Assembly (NCBI RefSeq): GCF_011762185.1
Contig: NZ_JAASQJ010000001.1
Coordinates: 992,001-1,056,000 of the forward strand
Source of the DNA: Dyadobacter arcticus
GTDB lineage: Bacteria > Bacteroidota > Bacteroidia > Cytophagales > Spirosomataceae
Reading direction: 5' to 3'
Length of the DNA stretch: 64,000 nucleotides
Shown here: positions 24,365 to 33,641 of the stretch, piece after piece
How the letters are laid out: every line of letters begins with the position of its first letter
Numbering within the stretch: position 1 is the first letter of the stretch
Made by a program: the position numbers and the translations under genes
Notes under the pieces: model-generated
What the model saw: the letters and a program-made list of their open reading frames with translations, nothing else
What the model was told of the DNA's origin: nothing
Databases searched by the model: none

Positions 24365-26915
24365 AATTCCGTTTTCCCGTATCTAGCGGAATCGGCGGCG
24401 GTCCGATCAAGAAATCGTCTTCTTCGTTTCTTTTGACAGGAGTACTATCACCATCAACGCCCAATGAGTCGCTTTCACTCGGGGCATAGTACGTTGGGCA
24501 ATTATACGTTTTAGAAACCTTGAAACTGGGTTTTGGGAATGGTCCCGGTTCAATGGATTTGTCCCTGTAAATTTTTTCCAGAAAGCTTCCGACTATGGGT
24601 AGTGCAGTTTTTGCGCCTTCTCCCAGATTTGTTGTTCTAAAATGTATGCTGCGATCGTCGCCGCCTACCCAGGCACCCACCACAAGGTCGCGGGTGATAC
24701 ACATGAACCAACCGTCGGAATTGTTGGAGGTTGTGCCGGTTTTTCCGCCAAGCTCATTGCCATTTTTGGTTACATCAAATTTCCATCGAATGCTTCCCGA
24801 CGTTCCGCCCGCTTCCTCTACACCTGCTTTGAGCATCTGTACCATCAAAAAGGCAGATTCCGGCTTAATAGCCTGACGGTGTTCCGGTTGAAATTCTTCT
24901 ATGATTTTGCCGTTACTATCTTCAATTTTTGTAACCAGAATGGGCTGGGTATACGTCCCGTTGTTCACGAAAACGCTGTAAGCGGCGACCATATCATATA
25001 GGGACACATCAAAAGGGCCCAGTCCAATGGATGGAACGCCTTTTAGTGGTGTAGTGATACCCATTTTCTTGGCATATCTGGCAACATTGTCAGCACCAAC
25101 CTGATCGGTCAACTGGGCAGTTACAGAATTAATAGATTGTGCCAAGGCACGGCGGAGGCTCATGTTGGCGTAGGAGAAGACGCCGGTTGCATTTCGTGGT
25201 TTCCATTCTTTTTGTTCACCGTCCTCCATGTATATTTTTTCAAAAGGCTTGTCCACAATTTCATCGCAAGGGTTCATATTGAAGGTCGAATCATCAATTG
25301 CGGTTGTATAAACAAATGATTTGAAGGTTGAGCCGGGCTGTCTTTTGCCCTGTTTTACAGCATCATACTTAAAGTAATTATAGTCTAGTCCTCCAACCCA
25401 GGCTTTGATTTGACCAGTTTGCGGGTTCATAGCCATCATACCTGCTCTAAGAATTCTTTTGTAATAATCCAGCGAATCCATTGAACTCCAATACTTAGTC
25501 ATTTCACCACTATTTTTCCAGTCATACACCGTCATCGTATCTTTTTTATTCAGATAAAAAGTGACACTATCAGGACTATTTGGAAACTTTGCCGCAAGTG
25601 ATTTGTATTTGCTGGTGCGTCTCACAACATTTGGCAGGAAGTCTGCGATCTCTTTTCCCTGCTCATCGACCCAGGGATTCTGATTGCGCCAATGGTCTTC
25701 AAAAACGCGCTGCAATTGCTTCATTTTCTGCGTCATAGCCTCTTCGGCATCTTCCTGCATGCGTGAATCAATGGTTGTGTAAATTTTTAAACCATCGGTG
25801 TAAAGGTCGTATCCATTCTCATCACCCCATTTTTTAACAAAATCAACGACCGCATTTTTGAAATAATTAGCATTGCCGTCGTATGGTGTTTCAAATTTCG
25901 TTTTGAGCTCAATTGGTAAAGCACTGATTGAATCTGCTTGTTTTGAAGACAAATAGCCATACTTCTGCATTTGATTGATCACCACATTGCGACGCTCCAA
26001 AGAACGTTTCATGTTGCGGATCGGATTGTAAGTGGTCGTTGCTTTTTGAAGCCCTACCAAGACGGCAGATTCCTGAACATTAAGACTGTCAGGGGATTTG
26101 CTGAAATACGATTGCGCGGCAGTATTGATACCATAAGTATTATTTCCGTAGTCAACCGTATTGAAATACATGGTCAGGATTTCTTCTTTGGTAAAATTCC
26201 TTTCGAGTTTGATAGCAGTAAGCCACTCCTTTGTTTTATAAATCAGCGTACTAAATCCCGGAACGAAACCCAATACGCCACGCGCGCCGGATTTACGGGT
26301 TTTGAAAAGTTTTTTCGCCAATTGTTGGGTTATGGTACTGCCACCTCCACGGTCGGTTGCGCCGGAGACGATACCAATTGCAACGCTGGCCATGGCTTTA
26401 TAATCAATCCCTGAATGCTTGTAAAATCGAACGTCTTCGGTCGCAATCAATGCTTGGACCAGATTTGGGGAGATCATTTTGGCTGTGACCGGCGTGCGGT
26501 TTTCAGTATAGAACTTGCCGATCATCACGCCATCAGAAGTGTATATTTCGGAAGATTGGGCAACCTTGGGGTTTTGAAGATCTTCTACGCTTGGCATACT
26601 ACCCATAAGCCATAGGAAATTGGTCTCAACACAAAAAATATAGATCCCAGCCGCTAAAACACCATATGCCGCAGTTTTCCAAATGATGATGATCGGGCGG
26701 TAGAATTTCGAATTGACATCTACATTTTCCTCCCACCAGCCGCGGATGGATCGTTTGTTTTTTCGGTAGGAGTGAAACATGTCATCGGCGCGTTTCCGGC
26801 CGGTGAACAGTGAAGTCAGCTTATAAAGAGTTCGGTTGATGAATGTTGAAAGCAGTTTTCCAATGAATTGGAATATGGCTTTTATTTTAATAAAAAACGA
26901 TCGGATAACTTCCAT
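24363..26915 (-). CDS. Penicillin-binding protein 1A (bifunctional)
   Basis: 850 residues from the ATG at 26915; the preceding in-frame codon is TTG. A basic cytoplasmic tail (1-70) and one membrane segment (about 80-100) lead to a GT51 transglycosylase domain (ALIATEDVRFYKHSGID, RGGGSTITQQLAKKLFKTR, NTVDYGNNTYGINTAAQSYF) and a transpeptidase domain with SxxK (GSTFKSFVYTTA), SIN and KTG (GKTGTTSNNSDGWF). It polymerises and cross-links peptidoglycan. The C-terminal tail is Pro/Asp-rich. A TATCTTTG box at 26940-26947 suits a promoter. Confidence 0.95.
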   Translation of the reverse strand: MEVIRSFFIKIKAIFQFIGKLLSTFINRTLYKLTSLFTGRKRADDMFHSYRKNKRSIRGWWEENVDVNSKFYRPIIIIWKTAAYGVLAAGIYIFCVETNFLWLMGSMPSVEDLQNPKVAQSSEIYTSDGVMIGKFYTENRTPVTAKMISPNLVQALIATEDVRFYKHSGIDYKAMASVAIGIVSGATDRGGGSTITQQLAKKLFKTRKSGARGVLGFVPGFSTLIYKTKEWLTAIKLERNFTKEEILTMYFNTVDYGNNTYGINTAAQSYFSKSPDSLNVQESAVLVGLQKATTTYNPIRNMKRSLERRNVVINQMQKYGYLSSKQADSISALPIELKTKFETPYDGNANYFKNAVVDFVKKWGDENGYDLYTDGLKIYTTIDSRMQEDAEEAMTQKMKQLQRVFEDHWRNQNPWVDEQGKEIADFLPNVVRRTSKYKSLAAKFPNSPDSVTFYLNKKDTMTVYDWKNSGEMTKYWSSMDSLDYYKRILRAGMMAMNPQTGQIKAWVGGLDYNYFKYDAVKQGKRQPGSTFKSFVYTTAIDDSTFNMNPCDEIVDKPFEKIYMEDGEQKEWKPRNATGVFSYANMSLRRALAQSINSVTAQLTDQVGADNVARYAKKMGITTPLKGVPSIGLGPFDVSLYDMVAAYSVFVNNGTYTQPILVTKIEDSNGKIIEEFQPEHRQAIKPESAFLMVQMLKAGVEEAGGTSGSIRWKFDVTKNGNELGGKTGTTSNNSDGWFMCITRDLVVGAWVGGDDRSIHFRTTNLGEGAKTALPIVGSFLEKIYRDKSIEPGPFPKPSFKVSKTYNCPTYYAPSESDSLGVDGDSTPVKRNEEDDFLIGPPPIPLDTGKRN

Positions 26916-26939
26916 CAAACGTTAAGGTTCGTAAGCACT

Positions 26940-26947
26940 CAAAGATA
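26940..26947 (-). promoter_or_regulatory. Putative -7 box for PBP1A
   Basis: Minus-strand TATCTTTG matches TAnnTTTG, 25 bases before the ATG. No convincing -33 TTG is visible because the msrB terminator stem sits there. Confidence 0.25.
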
Positions 26948-26949
26948 AG

Positions 26950-26983
26950 AAAAGCCGGACACATCTGACCGGGCCCGGCTTTT
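26950..26983 (-). terminator. Terminator after msrB
   Basis: Stem AAAAGCCGG / CCGGCTTTT (9 bp) with a GC-rich loop, then TTTTCTT on the minus strand. It follows the MsrB stop (26995) by 12 bases. Confidence 0.7.
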
Positions 26984-26994
26984 ACACGATTTCA

Positions 26995-27390
26995 TTACTC
27001 AGCTTTGTCAAATTTTAATGCAGCGCCATTCATACAATACCTCAGGCCTGTCGGTTTCGGTCCGTCATTGAATACATGGCCCAGGTGACCGCCGCACTTT
27101 CTGCAAACTACCTCGGTGCGGGTCATTCCGTGGCTGCTATCCTTAATTTCCTCTACATTGCCCGAAGAAATAGGCTGAAAGAAGCTGGGCCATCCCGAGC
27201 CTGACTCATACTTCGTTTCCGAGCTAAACAATGGTGTCCCACAAGCGGCACAAACGTAGGTCCCGTTTTCCTTATTATCATTGTAAGGATGGGAGAACGG
27301 CCTTTCTGTACCCTTTTCAAACAATACAAAGCATTGCTGACCAGTCAGTTCCTGCTGCCACTCTTCTTTGGTTTTTTCGATTTCTCTCAT
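26995..27390 (-). CDS. msrB: Peptide-methionine (R)-S-oxide reductase
   Basis: 131 residues from the ATG at 27390. The frame opens at 27453 but the conserved MsrB fold begins after this Met. Zinc-binding CAAC (Cys47, Cys50) and CRKC (Cys96, Cys99), [14 protein letters not shown], and [11 protein letters not shown] with catalytic Cys119. Reduces methionine-R-sulfoxide in proteins and repairs oxidative damage, using thioredoxin. No signal peptide, so cytoplasmic. Follows the DUF5723 gene on the same strand across 74 bases. Confidence 0.95.
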   Translation of the reverse strand: MREIEKTKEEWQQELTGQQCFVLFEKGTERPFSHPYNDNKENGTYVCAACGTPLFSSETKYESGSGWPSFFQPISSGNVEEIKDSSHGMTRTEVVCRKCGGHLGHVFNDGPKPTGLRYCMNGAALKFDKAE

Positions 27391-27464
27391 TTTATTTTTG
27401 ATTTTTGGGATATGGCCGTCACTAGAAAAACTATACCATATCACTGATAACACGTCTGAGACAT

Positions 27465-29015
27465 TTATCGTTTAGTGAAAATCCGTCTTAACCAGGAGTC
27501 TTCGGGTGGCCAGCATTTGTTACGGGATTCGGGAGGCCGACGAAAGAAACCACCTGAAATTCCGAAATAAAGATTAAATGATTTTGGATTACCTATATTA
27601 AGAAGGCCTGTGATATGATCCGTGCCAATCCAAACTGGTCCCGCACGGCCCGCAATGCCGATCGCTGGGGAGCGATAATGGTTCATCAGCGAGATAGGCA
27701 CGGAAAATTCATACCATCTGTGTTCATAACGAGGTGTTACTGCCAGGTAAGACTCAGCCTTCATGCCGAAAGCGCTTTGTGAAATCAGGTTTTGAACCCA
27801 TAAGCCGCTTACGTAAACATTTGGTTTTATATTATAATCAACACTTGCCTGAAATGCGGTCGGTAATACGGATTTAAAATTAGGGGCAATAGGCTGTCCG
27901 CCTTCCAGTGATGTGTTGATCGCTTCAAAAATACCTTCAGAGCCCTTAAGTTTTTGGAAAGAATCGTATCTGAATTCCTTGTTGCTTGTATGAGTCTCCT
28001 GCTGCAGAACGTATGCAGGATTTTTGAAATGTACCTTACCAATATCCGTGAGAGAAAGCGCTACTCGATATAGATACTTGTTTTTGGAGGCATCCCTTTT
28101 TCTTACGCCGACTTCTGTATAAGAGAATTTATTAATGTCAGGCCGGTATTCGTAAACAGCGCCAAGGTCAAATCCCCAGCCGCTACCGGGAGGGGCGCCG
28201 CCGATCAACCAGGCCGGTGAGGCTCTGATATTCTGGAAACCCTCGTCCCGGGTAATTCCGTAGCGGACATTTATTTCATTCACAAAGATGAACTGCCGCT
28301 TGTTTTCGTATAATTCATCGGGATTGATGTCGTATGATGAGTTATCGATAATGGTATGCGCGTTGTATAAGCCAATTAATCTCTTCACGGTCACTCCGAC
28401 TTTAATAAAATCGGTTTCATTATCAATGACAGTGCCGCCTACTGTAAAGGCAATTTCACCCACACCGTTGAAATGCAGCTGCCCGGATTGGTTTTCAAAT
28501 AATACACCTTGCAGCTCTTTCTGCTGCGTTGTTTTACTGATCAGCCTTGCCAATGGCTCGGTTACCTGGCTCGTATTGAGCATATACCTCACCCTTGTCG
28601 AGATTCCTACGCCAACCCGACCTTTCAAAATATTAAACATGACGGAGGGAAGACGTGTATCTCCGCCTGCATTGAGGTATTTTTTATTCCCGTTTAATTT
28701 TTCCCCCAGATAGGAGCGGGGAAACATCAATACGCCTTTTTCATTGCGGTACTCGTCAGAAACGGTGTTGGTAATAAGGCTCAGAAACGAATAGGGCGCT
28801 TTGTATTTGACATGGTTGTTTGCCGTATAAAACTGAGTGCCAACCAGGTTGACATACAAACCGTAGCGACTATCCGCAACAAACGCGGGATTGTGATACA
28901 ATGCATTGGTGCCGGCAAAATTACCCATGGAGATACCAGGCAAATGCTGGCATAAACCCCTCAGGGGCAATCCAAGTAATATAATCAGGATCGCGACGGA
29001 TAAACTTTTGGGCAT
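27465..29015 (-). CDS. DUF5723 family outer-membrane beta-barrel protein
   Basis: 516 residues. Signal peptide ([20 protein letters not shown]..., cleaved near LCQ). [20 protein letters not shown] opening and [19 protein letters not shown], then beta-barrel repeats of aromatic and Gly residues ([24 protein letters not shown]). This is the DUF5723 pattern, a Bacteroidota outer-membrane protein family of unknown function related to PorV/FadL-like barrels. No operon partner is obvious; MsrB is downstream by 74 bases. Confidence 0.85.
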   Translation of the reverse strand: MPKSLSVAILIILLGLPLRGLCQHLPGISMGNFAGTNALYHNPAFVADSRYGLYVNLVGTQFYTANNHVKYKAPYSFLSLITNTVSDEYRNEKGVLMFPRSYLGEKLNGNKKYLNAGGDTRLPSVMFNILKGRVGVGISTRVRYMLNTSQVTEPLARLISKTTQQKELQGVLFENQSGQLHFNGVGEIAFTVGGTVIDNETDFIKVGVTVKRLIGLYNAHTIIDNSSYDINPDELYENKRQFIFVNEINVRYGITRDEGFQNIRASPAWLIGGAPPGSGWGFDLGAVYEYRPDINKFSYTEVGVRKRDASKNKYLYRVALSLTDIGKVHFKNPAYVLQQETHTSNKEFRYDSFQKLKGSEGIFEAINTSLEGGQPIAPNFKSVLPTAFQASVDYNIKPNVYVSGLWVQNLISQSAFGMKAESYLAVTPRYEHRWYEFSVPISLMNHYRSPAIGIAGRAGPVWIGTDHITGLLNIGNPKSFNLYFGISGGFFRRPPESRNKCWPPEDSWLRRIFTKR

Positions 29016-29368
29016 AGTGAATGTAAAACGTACGATACAGGACTTTTATATCAGTTTGCAAAGAAAAGGCGAAGTCCCTGCACTTGCAACGAATGTTTAC
29101 TGATTGGAAAAATAATTAAGCGTTGATTTGCGGCATGATTTTAATGTTCCGCAAAGCAAATTATACGATTGAAAAAAGGTGTAAGATTTCTCAGTCAAGT
29201 ATTTACAGGATGCTTTATACTGCATTAAAAAAGTAATAAGTGTATAGTTTATATTACAAATAGGAAGGCTCCTGACAGGGGTTATTATCAATTGTTTTGT
29301 TAATTAAAACATTGACCATATATTGTTCTGTGAATTAATGATATAGACTTATTCAAATTTTGTATAGC
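29016..29368. other. Divergent intergenic region with one inverted repeat
   Basis: 353 bases between the DUF5723 start and the ATP-grasp start. It is AT-rich and holds no gene that I can support. An inverted repeat TTTGCGG (29127-29133) / CCGCAAA (29149-29155) with a 15-base loop is the only structure I see. Promoters for both genes must lie here but no clear TAnnTTTG box is visible. Confidence 0.5.
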
Positions 29369-30799
29369 ATGAATTTTTCATTTTCGGATTATCAAAGCGA
29401 AAATTTCTTTGACGAAATGTTTACGCCCGATGGGCAAATACGTCCAGGGTACGAGCATCTAAAAAGCAAATTTGAGAACCTTACACATGATGATCTCACC
29501 AACCGTCAGCTTGCGACCGAACGTGCATTGTTGTCTATGGGGATAACATTTAACGTCTATTCCGAAGGTGAAGGTACCGAGCGGATTATGCCTATTGACA
29601 TTATCCCCCGTGTCCTTTCCAATGCTGAATGGGAGTGGCTTGAAAAGGGATTGAAACAGCGTATCAAGGCGCTGAACATGTTTATTGATGACGTTTATAA
29701 TGATCAAAATATTCTCAATGATGGTGTAGTTCCCCGCGAGCTGATCGAGTCCAGTAAATGCTTTTTGAAGCCTTGTTTGGGTTTGAAACCACCAAAAGGA
29801 ATCTGGTGCCACATTACAGGAACCGATTTGATTAAAGGGGATGATGGTACCTTTATGGTATTGGAGGATAACCTGCGTTGCCCGTCAGGCGTGTCCTATA
29901 TGCTGGAAAACAGAGAACTCTCGAAGCAAATTTTCCCGGATGTATTGGCCAGAACAGGCGTAAGGCCGGTTTCTGATTACCCGACCCGTTTATTGCAAAT
30001 GCTGCAGCATTTGGCAGACAGACCTAATCCTACCGTCGCAGTACTTACGCCCGGCATTTATAATTCTGCTTATTTTGAACATTCCTACCTGGCCCAGCAA
30101 ATGGGAGTCGAATTGGTTGACACCCGTGATTTGGTTGTTTCTGATGGGTATGTGAAGATGCGCACAACAAACGGGTTGCAGATTGTGGACGTAATTTATC
30201 GGCGCATCGACGATACTTTTATGGATCCCGAAGCATTTAATCCGGATTCGTTGATTGGCATTCCCGGGATATTTGAAGTATACAAAAAAGGTCGTGTTGC
30301 ATTGGCGAATGCTCCCGGAACCGGGGTTGCTGATGACAAAGTGGTTTATGCGTATGTGCCAAGGATCATTAAGTATTATCTCGACGAGGAAGCGATTATC
30401 CCAAACGTCCAAACCTACATTTGCGGTGAAGAGGACGATTTCAATTATGTGATCGAGAATATTGCGCAACTGGTTGTAAAAGAAGCCAATGAGGCGGGGG
30501 GATACGGCATGTTGATTGGGCCGAAGGCTACTGAGGAAGAACACGAACTTTTCAGGGAAAAAATAAGAGGCAACCCGCGGAACTACATTGCACAACCTAC
30601 GATTTCATTATCACGGGTTCCGTGTATGGTCGAAGGTCATGCGGAAGGTCGGCACGTCGATTTGCGTCCTTACATTTTATATGGCGACGATGTCAGCGTA
30701 ATCCCCGGCGGATTGACCAGGGTTGCATTGCGAAAGGGGTCGCTCGTTGTCAATTCGTCGCAAGGCGGTGGGGGCAAGGATACCTGGGTGTTGTATTAA
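29369..30799 (+). CDS. Circularly permuted ATP-grasp family protein (CP_ATPgrasp_2)
   Basis: 476 residues from the ATG at 29369 (a TTG three codons earlier is in frame). The family's signature segments are present: ADRPNPTVAVLTPGIYNSAY, EHSYLAQQMGVELVDTRDLV, YRRIDDTFMDPEAFNPDSL, then ANAPGTGVADDKVVYAYVPR, and the C-terminal FREKIRGNPRNYIAQPT followed by RVALRKGSLVVNSSQGGGGKD. ATP-grasp enzymes form acyl-phosphate and join a carboxylate to an amine or thiol. This group is usually paired with an alpha-E domain protein and often with a transglutaminase, and is suspected of peptide modification. Neither partner is present here. Confidence 0.85.
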   Translation: MNFSFSDYQSENFFDEMFTPDGQIRPGYEHLKSKFENLTHDDLTNRQLATERALLSMGITFNVYSEGEGTERIMPIDIIPRVLSNAEWEWLEKGLKQRIKALNMFIDDVYNDQNILNDGVVPRELIESSKCFLKPCLGLKPPKGIWCHITGTDLIKGDDGTFMVLEDNLRCPSGVSYMLENRELSKQIFPDVLARTGVRPVSDYPTRLLQMLQHLADRPNPTVAVLTPGIYNSAYFEHSYLAQQMGVELVDTRDLVVSDGYVKMRTTNGLQIVDVIYRRIDDTFMDPEAFNPDSLIGIPGIFEVYKKGRVALANAPGTGVADDKVVYAYVPRIIKYYLDEEAIIPNVQTYICGEEDDFNYVIENIAQLVVKEANEAGGYGMLIGPKATEEEHELFREKIRGNPRNYIAQPTISLSRVPCMVEGHAEGRHVDLRPYILYGDDVSVIPGGLTRVALRKGSLVVNSSQGGGGKDTWVLY

Positions 30800-30913
30800 T
30801 TTATCATGAACAGTTGCTGTCGGGCTGTTGATGATAAAGGTTTACAGTCACTTTTGTAAGCCAATGTTCGAAATGCCTGAAAAATATATACAGTAACTTA
30901 AATTGATAGAAAA

Positions 30914-31645
30914 ATGCAACGTGAAGTAACCGGTTGGTATAGTCCGGCGCTGAATGAACAAATGGATATTGCAGTTTACGGGCACTATGGATTTGCGCTA
31001 TTATTGATTCCAACAGCTGCCTCAAACTATTTAGAGTACGAGCAGCAGGGGTTAATCGAAAGTATCAGTCCCTATATCAACTCTGGTAAAGTCAAGGTTT
31101 ATTGCATTAATAGCATCAATTCCGAAAGCTGGCTAAATCCATATATGCATGGATATGATAAGGCGATTCGCCACCAGCTTTTCAATGATTATATCATTAA
31201 AGAGGTAATTCCTTTTATTAAGGATACCACAAGTCCAAATAACGAAATCATAGCAGGAGGTGCATCTTTCGGCGCGTTACATGCGGCCAATTTGTTCTTT
31301 AAACATCCGGATTATATTCATGGCGTGATCGCTATGAGCGGATGTTTTGACCTCAGCGTTTATACCGATGGTTATTATGATGACAATGTATATTTCAATT
31401 CGCCGGTACATTACCTGCCCCAATTGAAAGCCGAGTGGCACTTATCCATGTATCGGGACAGCAGGCACATTCACTTCATCGCAGGCTCCGGGGCTTATGA
31501 AGTTCCGGATTATTCGAGACAGATCTCTTCCATTTTGAACTCCAAAAATGTCCCGCATGAATTAGATATCTGGGGCAGTGATATGCCTCACGAATGGTGG
31601 GTTTGGAAGCGAATGTTACCCTATTACCTGGAGACGAGGTTTTAA
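30914..31645 (+). CDS. Alpha/beta hydrolase, esterase D-like
   Basis: 243 residues. Nucleophile elbow GASFG (Ser118 at residues 116-120), with MPHEWWVWK near the C-terminus offering the catalytic His and a likely Asp in SGSGAYE or thereabouts. No signal peptide. The family includes S-formylglutathione hydrolases and mycolyl/enterochelin-type esterases. It follows the ATP-grasp gene by 114 bases on the same strand and could be co-expressed with it. It is convergent with pheS (8 bases between stops). Substrate unknown. Confidence 0.82.
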   Translation: MQREVTGWYSPALNEQMDIAVYGHYGFALLLIPTAASNYLEYEQQGLIESISPYINSGKVKVYCINSINSESWLNPYMHGYDKAIRHQLFNDYIIKEVIPFIKDTTSPNNEIIAGGASFGALHAANLFFKHPDYIHGVIAMSGCFDLSVYTDGYYDDNVYFNSPVHYLPQLKAEWHLSMYRDSRHIHFIAGSGAYEVPDYSRQISSILNSKNVPHELDIWGSDMPHEWWVWKRMLPYYLETRF

Positions 31646-31653
31646 AACTTCAA

Positions 31654-32694
31654 CTATGCTCCTTCAAACTGTCGTAAAAAGCGGACATCGTTCTCGGTGA
31701 AGAGCCGGAGATCACTAATGCCGTATCGAAGCATTGTGATCCTTTCTATTCCCATTCCAAAAGCAAATCCTGTATATTCTTCGCTGTCAATACCACAGTT
31801 GGTAAGGACGTTGGGGTCAACCATTCCGGAACCTGCAATCTCAACCCAGCCAGTGTACTTACAAACATTGCATCCTTTTCCTTTACAAATGAAGCAGGAA
31901 ACATCAATTTCCGCACTTGGTTCTGTAAATGGGAAATAGGAAGGACGCAGGCGTATCGTCGAATCTTTCCCAAACATTTCCTTTGCAAAATGGTACAAGG
32001 TGTCTTTAAGATCCTTGAAGCTTACATTTTTGTCGACATATAGCCCTTCGACCTGGTGAAATACACAATGCGCGCGGGCGGAGATCGCTTCATTTCTGAA
32101 TACCCGTCCGGGCATAATTGACCGGATCGGCGGCTTTTGCCTTTCCATCAGCCGCACCTGGACATTGGACGTATGCGTACGCAAAAGAACGTCGTCCTTC
32201 ACATCACCTTCACTTTTGGAAATGAAAAAGGTATCCTGCATTTCCCGGGCCGGGTGATTGTCTGCAAAATTCAGCGCACTGAAGTTATACCAATCCTTTT
32301 CGATTTCCGGGCCATAAGAAACGTTGAATCCCATCCGCTCAAAAATCTCAATAATCCTTCGCCGCACTATGGTAAGCGGGTGCAAGCTTCCTTGAAGGTT
32401 AGGAGTAACCGGTAGCGTCAGATCGATTAGAATTTCAGCGTTGGAATCCGTTGCGTCTTCCAAAACAGATGCAAACTCCTGAAAACGGCTCTGGGCAAGA
32501 TTTTTCAATGTATTTAGCTCCTGGCCAACCGCACGCCTGTCTTCCTGAGGAATATTTTTGAGCCCCTCAAAAAGCTCGGTGACGGCACCTTTCTTACTGA
32601 TATATTTTAATCTGAATAACTCCAATTGCTCCCTGTTTTCGACAACAGCGTTGTCAATTTCGGAAACCAGTTCCTTTACCCGGTCGGTAATCAT
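31654..32694 (-). CDS. pheS: Phenylalanine-tRNA ligase alpha subunit
   Basis: 346 residues, full length. A coiled-coil N-terminus (residues 1-100) precedes the class II catalytic core: HPAREMQDTFFIS, RTHTSNVQVRLM, PGRVFRNEAISARAHCVFHQ (motif 2), the Cys cluster CFICKGKGCNVCKYTGW and GFAFGMGIERITMLRYGI (motif 3). It charges tRNA-Phe as part of an alpha2-beta2 tetramer; the beta subunit gene is not in the window. A TATCTTTG box lies upstream at 32733-32740. Confidence 0.97.
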   Translation of the reverse strand: MITDRVKELVSEIDNAVVENREQLELFRLKYISKKGAVTELFEGLKNIPQEDRRAVGQELNTLKNLAQSRFQEFASVLEDATDSNAEILIDLTLPVTPNLQGSLHPLTIVRRRIIEIFERMGFNVSYGPEIEKDWYNFSALNFADNHPAREMQDTFFISKSEGDVKDDVLLRTHTSNVQVRLMERQKPPIRSIMPGRVFRNEAISARAHCVFHQVEGLYVDKNVSFKDLKDTLYHFAKEMFGKDSTIRLRPSYFPFTEPSAEIDVSCFICKGKGCNVCKYTGWVEIAGSGMVDPNVLTNCGIDSEEYTGFAFGMGIERITMLRYGISDLRLFTENDVRFLRQFEGA

Positions 32695-33003
32695 AAGCTA
32701 TTTAATGTAGTTGACAAATGCCAAAATGGTGTCAAAGATAATTAAAGTGCCTGGTCATTTTTGACAATTAGGTCTGTTAACCGGCGTCAGGCTGAGTTTT
32801 TTATTAAAACAGTCTATTTTTCAGACCACGTAAAATTACGCATTCTACCAAGTTCACTTACGCTTTTTAATATACGTGAGTGAATTTAAATCTCTGATTT
32901 TCAAGCGATTAAACTCTAATACGTACTTTTACGTATTTTATTAACGTAGCGCTATGTGCTATTTTTGATTCAAGAAAACAAAACATTATTAGTCGTTCCA
33001 ACC
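32695..33003. promoter_or_regulatory. Divergent pheS/LytTR region with clustered TACGT palindromes
   Basis: 309 bases without a gene. On the pheS side, minus-strand TATCTTTG (32733-32740) is a candidate -7 box. On the LytTR side the motif TACGT/ACGTA occurs repeatedly: near 32827-32841, 32857-32877, 32918-32940 (AATACGTACTTTTACGTATT, a near-perfect palindrome) and 32941-32950. Such clustering suggests a regulator's binding sites, plausibly the LytTR protein itself. Confidence 0.5.
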
Positions 33004-33402
33004 ATGAAAAATTTTGCAAGCTTTACCCGCCCCAATTTGTCAGAAAGATCCTTTGCTGACAGCCGTTCTTCAATCTCTGTTCAGTCAATGGGCCGAACTA
33101 TTTTTTTGACACCAGACGCGATCACTTTCCTCGAAGGTGAAGGCAATTATACATTTATATATACAAATACCGGAAAGAAATATCTGGTATCGAAAACGTT
33201 GAAATCACTTGCTGAACAGTTGAATGCGAAATTCATGCGTGTTCATAAATCATATCTTGTGAATGCGGATTATGTGGTAGCACGCCTGGAAGATGACAGA
33301 ATGCTTAAACTGTCGTGTGGAAAAGAAGTAATGGTGTCCCGCAGGAAAATCAAGGAGATTACCTGCTTTTTGGATCATTCCAATCTACGCATCAGCGCTT
33401 AA
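33004..33402 (+). CDS. Stand-alone LytTR DNA-binding protein
   Basis: 132 residues from the ATG at 33004 (frame open from 32956). A LytTR domain occupies about residues 30-125: ITFLEGEGNYTFIYTNTGKK, YLVSKTLKSLAEQLNAKFMR, VHKSYLVNADYVV and KLSCGKEVMVSRRKIKEI. There is no receiver domain, so it is not a normal two-component response regulator. LytTR proteins bind DNA through a beta-strand fold and often control their own gene. No histidine kinase lies nearby. A terminator follows at 33442-33469. Confidence 0.88.
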   Translation: MKNFASFTRPNLSERSFADSRSSISVQSMGRTIFLTPDAITFLEGEGNYTFIYTNTGKKYLVSKTLKSLAEQLNAKFMRVHKSYLVNADYVVARLEDDRMLKLSCGKEVMVSRRKIKEITCFLDHSNLRISA

Positions 33403-33441
33403 TTTTTTATTGTATTAAATTAGTGGGTTATTCATAAAAAC

Positions 33442-33469
33442 AGCAGCCATCGCTTGATCGAAGGCTGCT
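33442..33469 (+). terminator. Terminator of the LytTR gene
   Basis: Stem AGCAGCC / GGCTGCT (7 bp, 14-base loop) followed by CGTTTTGTTT. Lies 39 bases after the LytTR stop. Confidence 0.6.
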
Positions 33470-33513
33470 CGTTTTGTTTAAAGGGAATTTTGAATGAGGC
33501 CGCCGTGGGACGG

Positions 33514-33641
33514 GAATGACTGAATGAGTGAATTTTGAATGAGTGAATTTTGAATGAGTGAATGAGTGAATTTTTAATGAGTGAATGAGTGAATTTGATT
33601 TGCATTCACTCATTCAGTAACTCACTCATTCACTCATTAAA
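33514..33641. repeat. GAATGAGT repeat cluster forming a 20-bp hairpin
   Basis: The left part (33514-33596) holds repeated GAATGAGT units in direct orientation separated by GAATTTT. The right part (33603-33641) holds the same unit inverted. Within it, 33573-33592 (TTTAATGAGTGAATGAGTGA) is the perfect reverse complement of 33622-33641. The right arm touches the stop codon of the barrel gene (33642), so the element can act as its terminator. Confidence 0.85.

Noticed and set aside
33514-33641. Possible CRISPR-like array (repeated GAATGAGT)
   Set aside because: Units are only 8-15 bases, spacers are not unique, and the right half is inverted. No cas gene is nearby.
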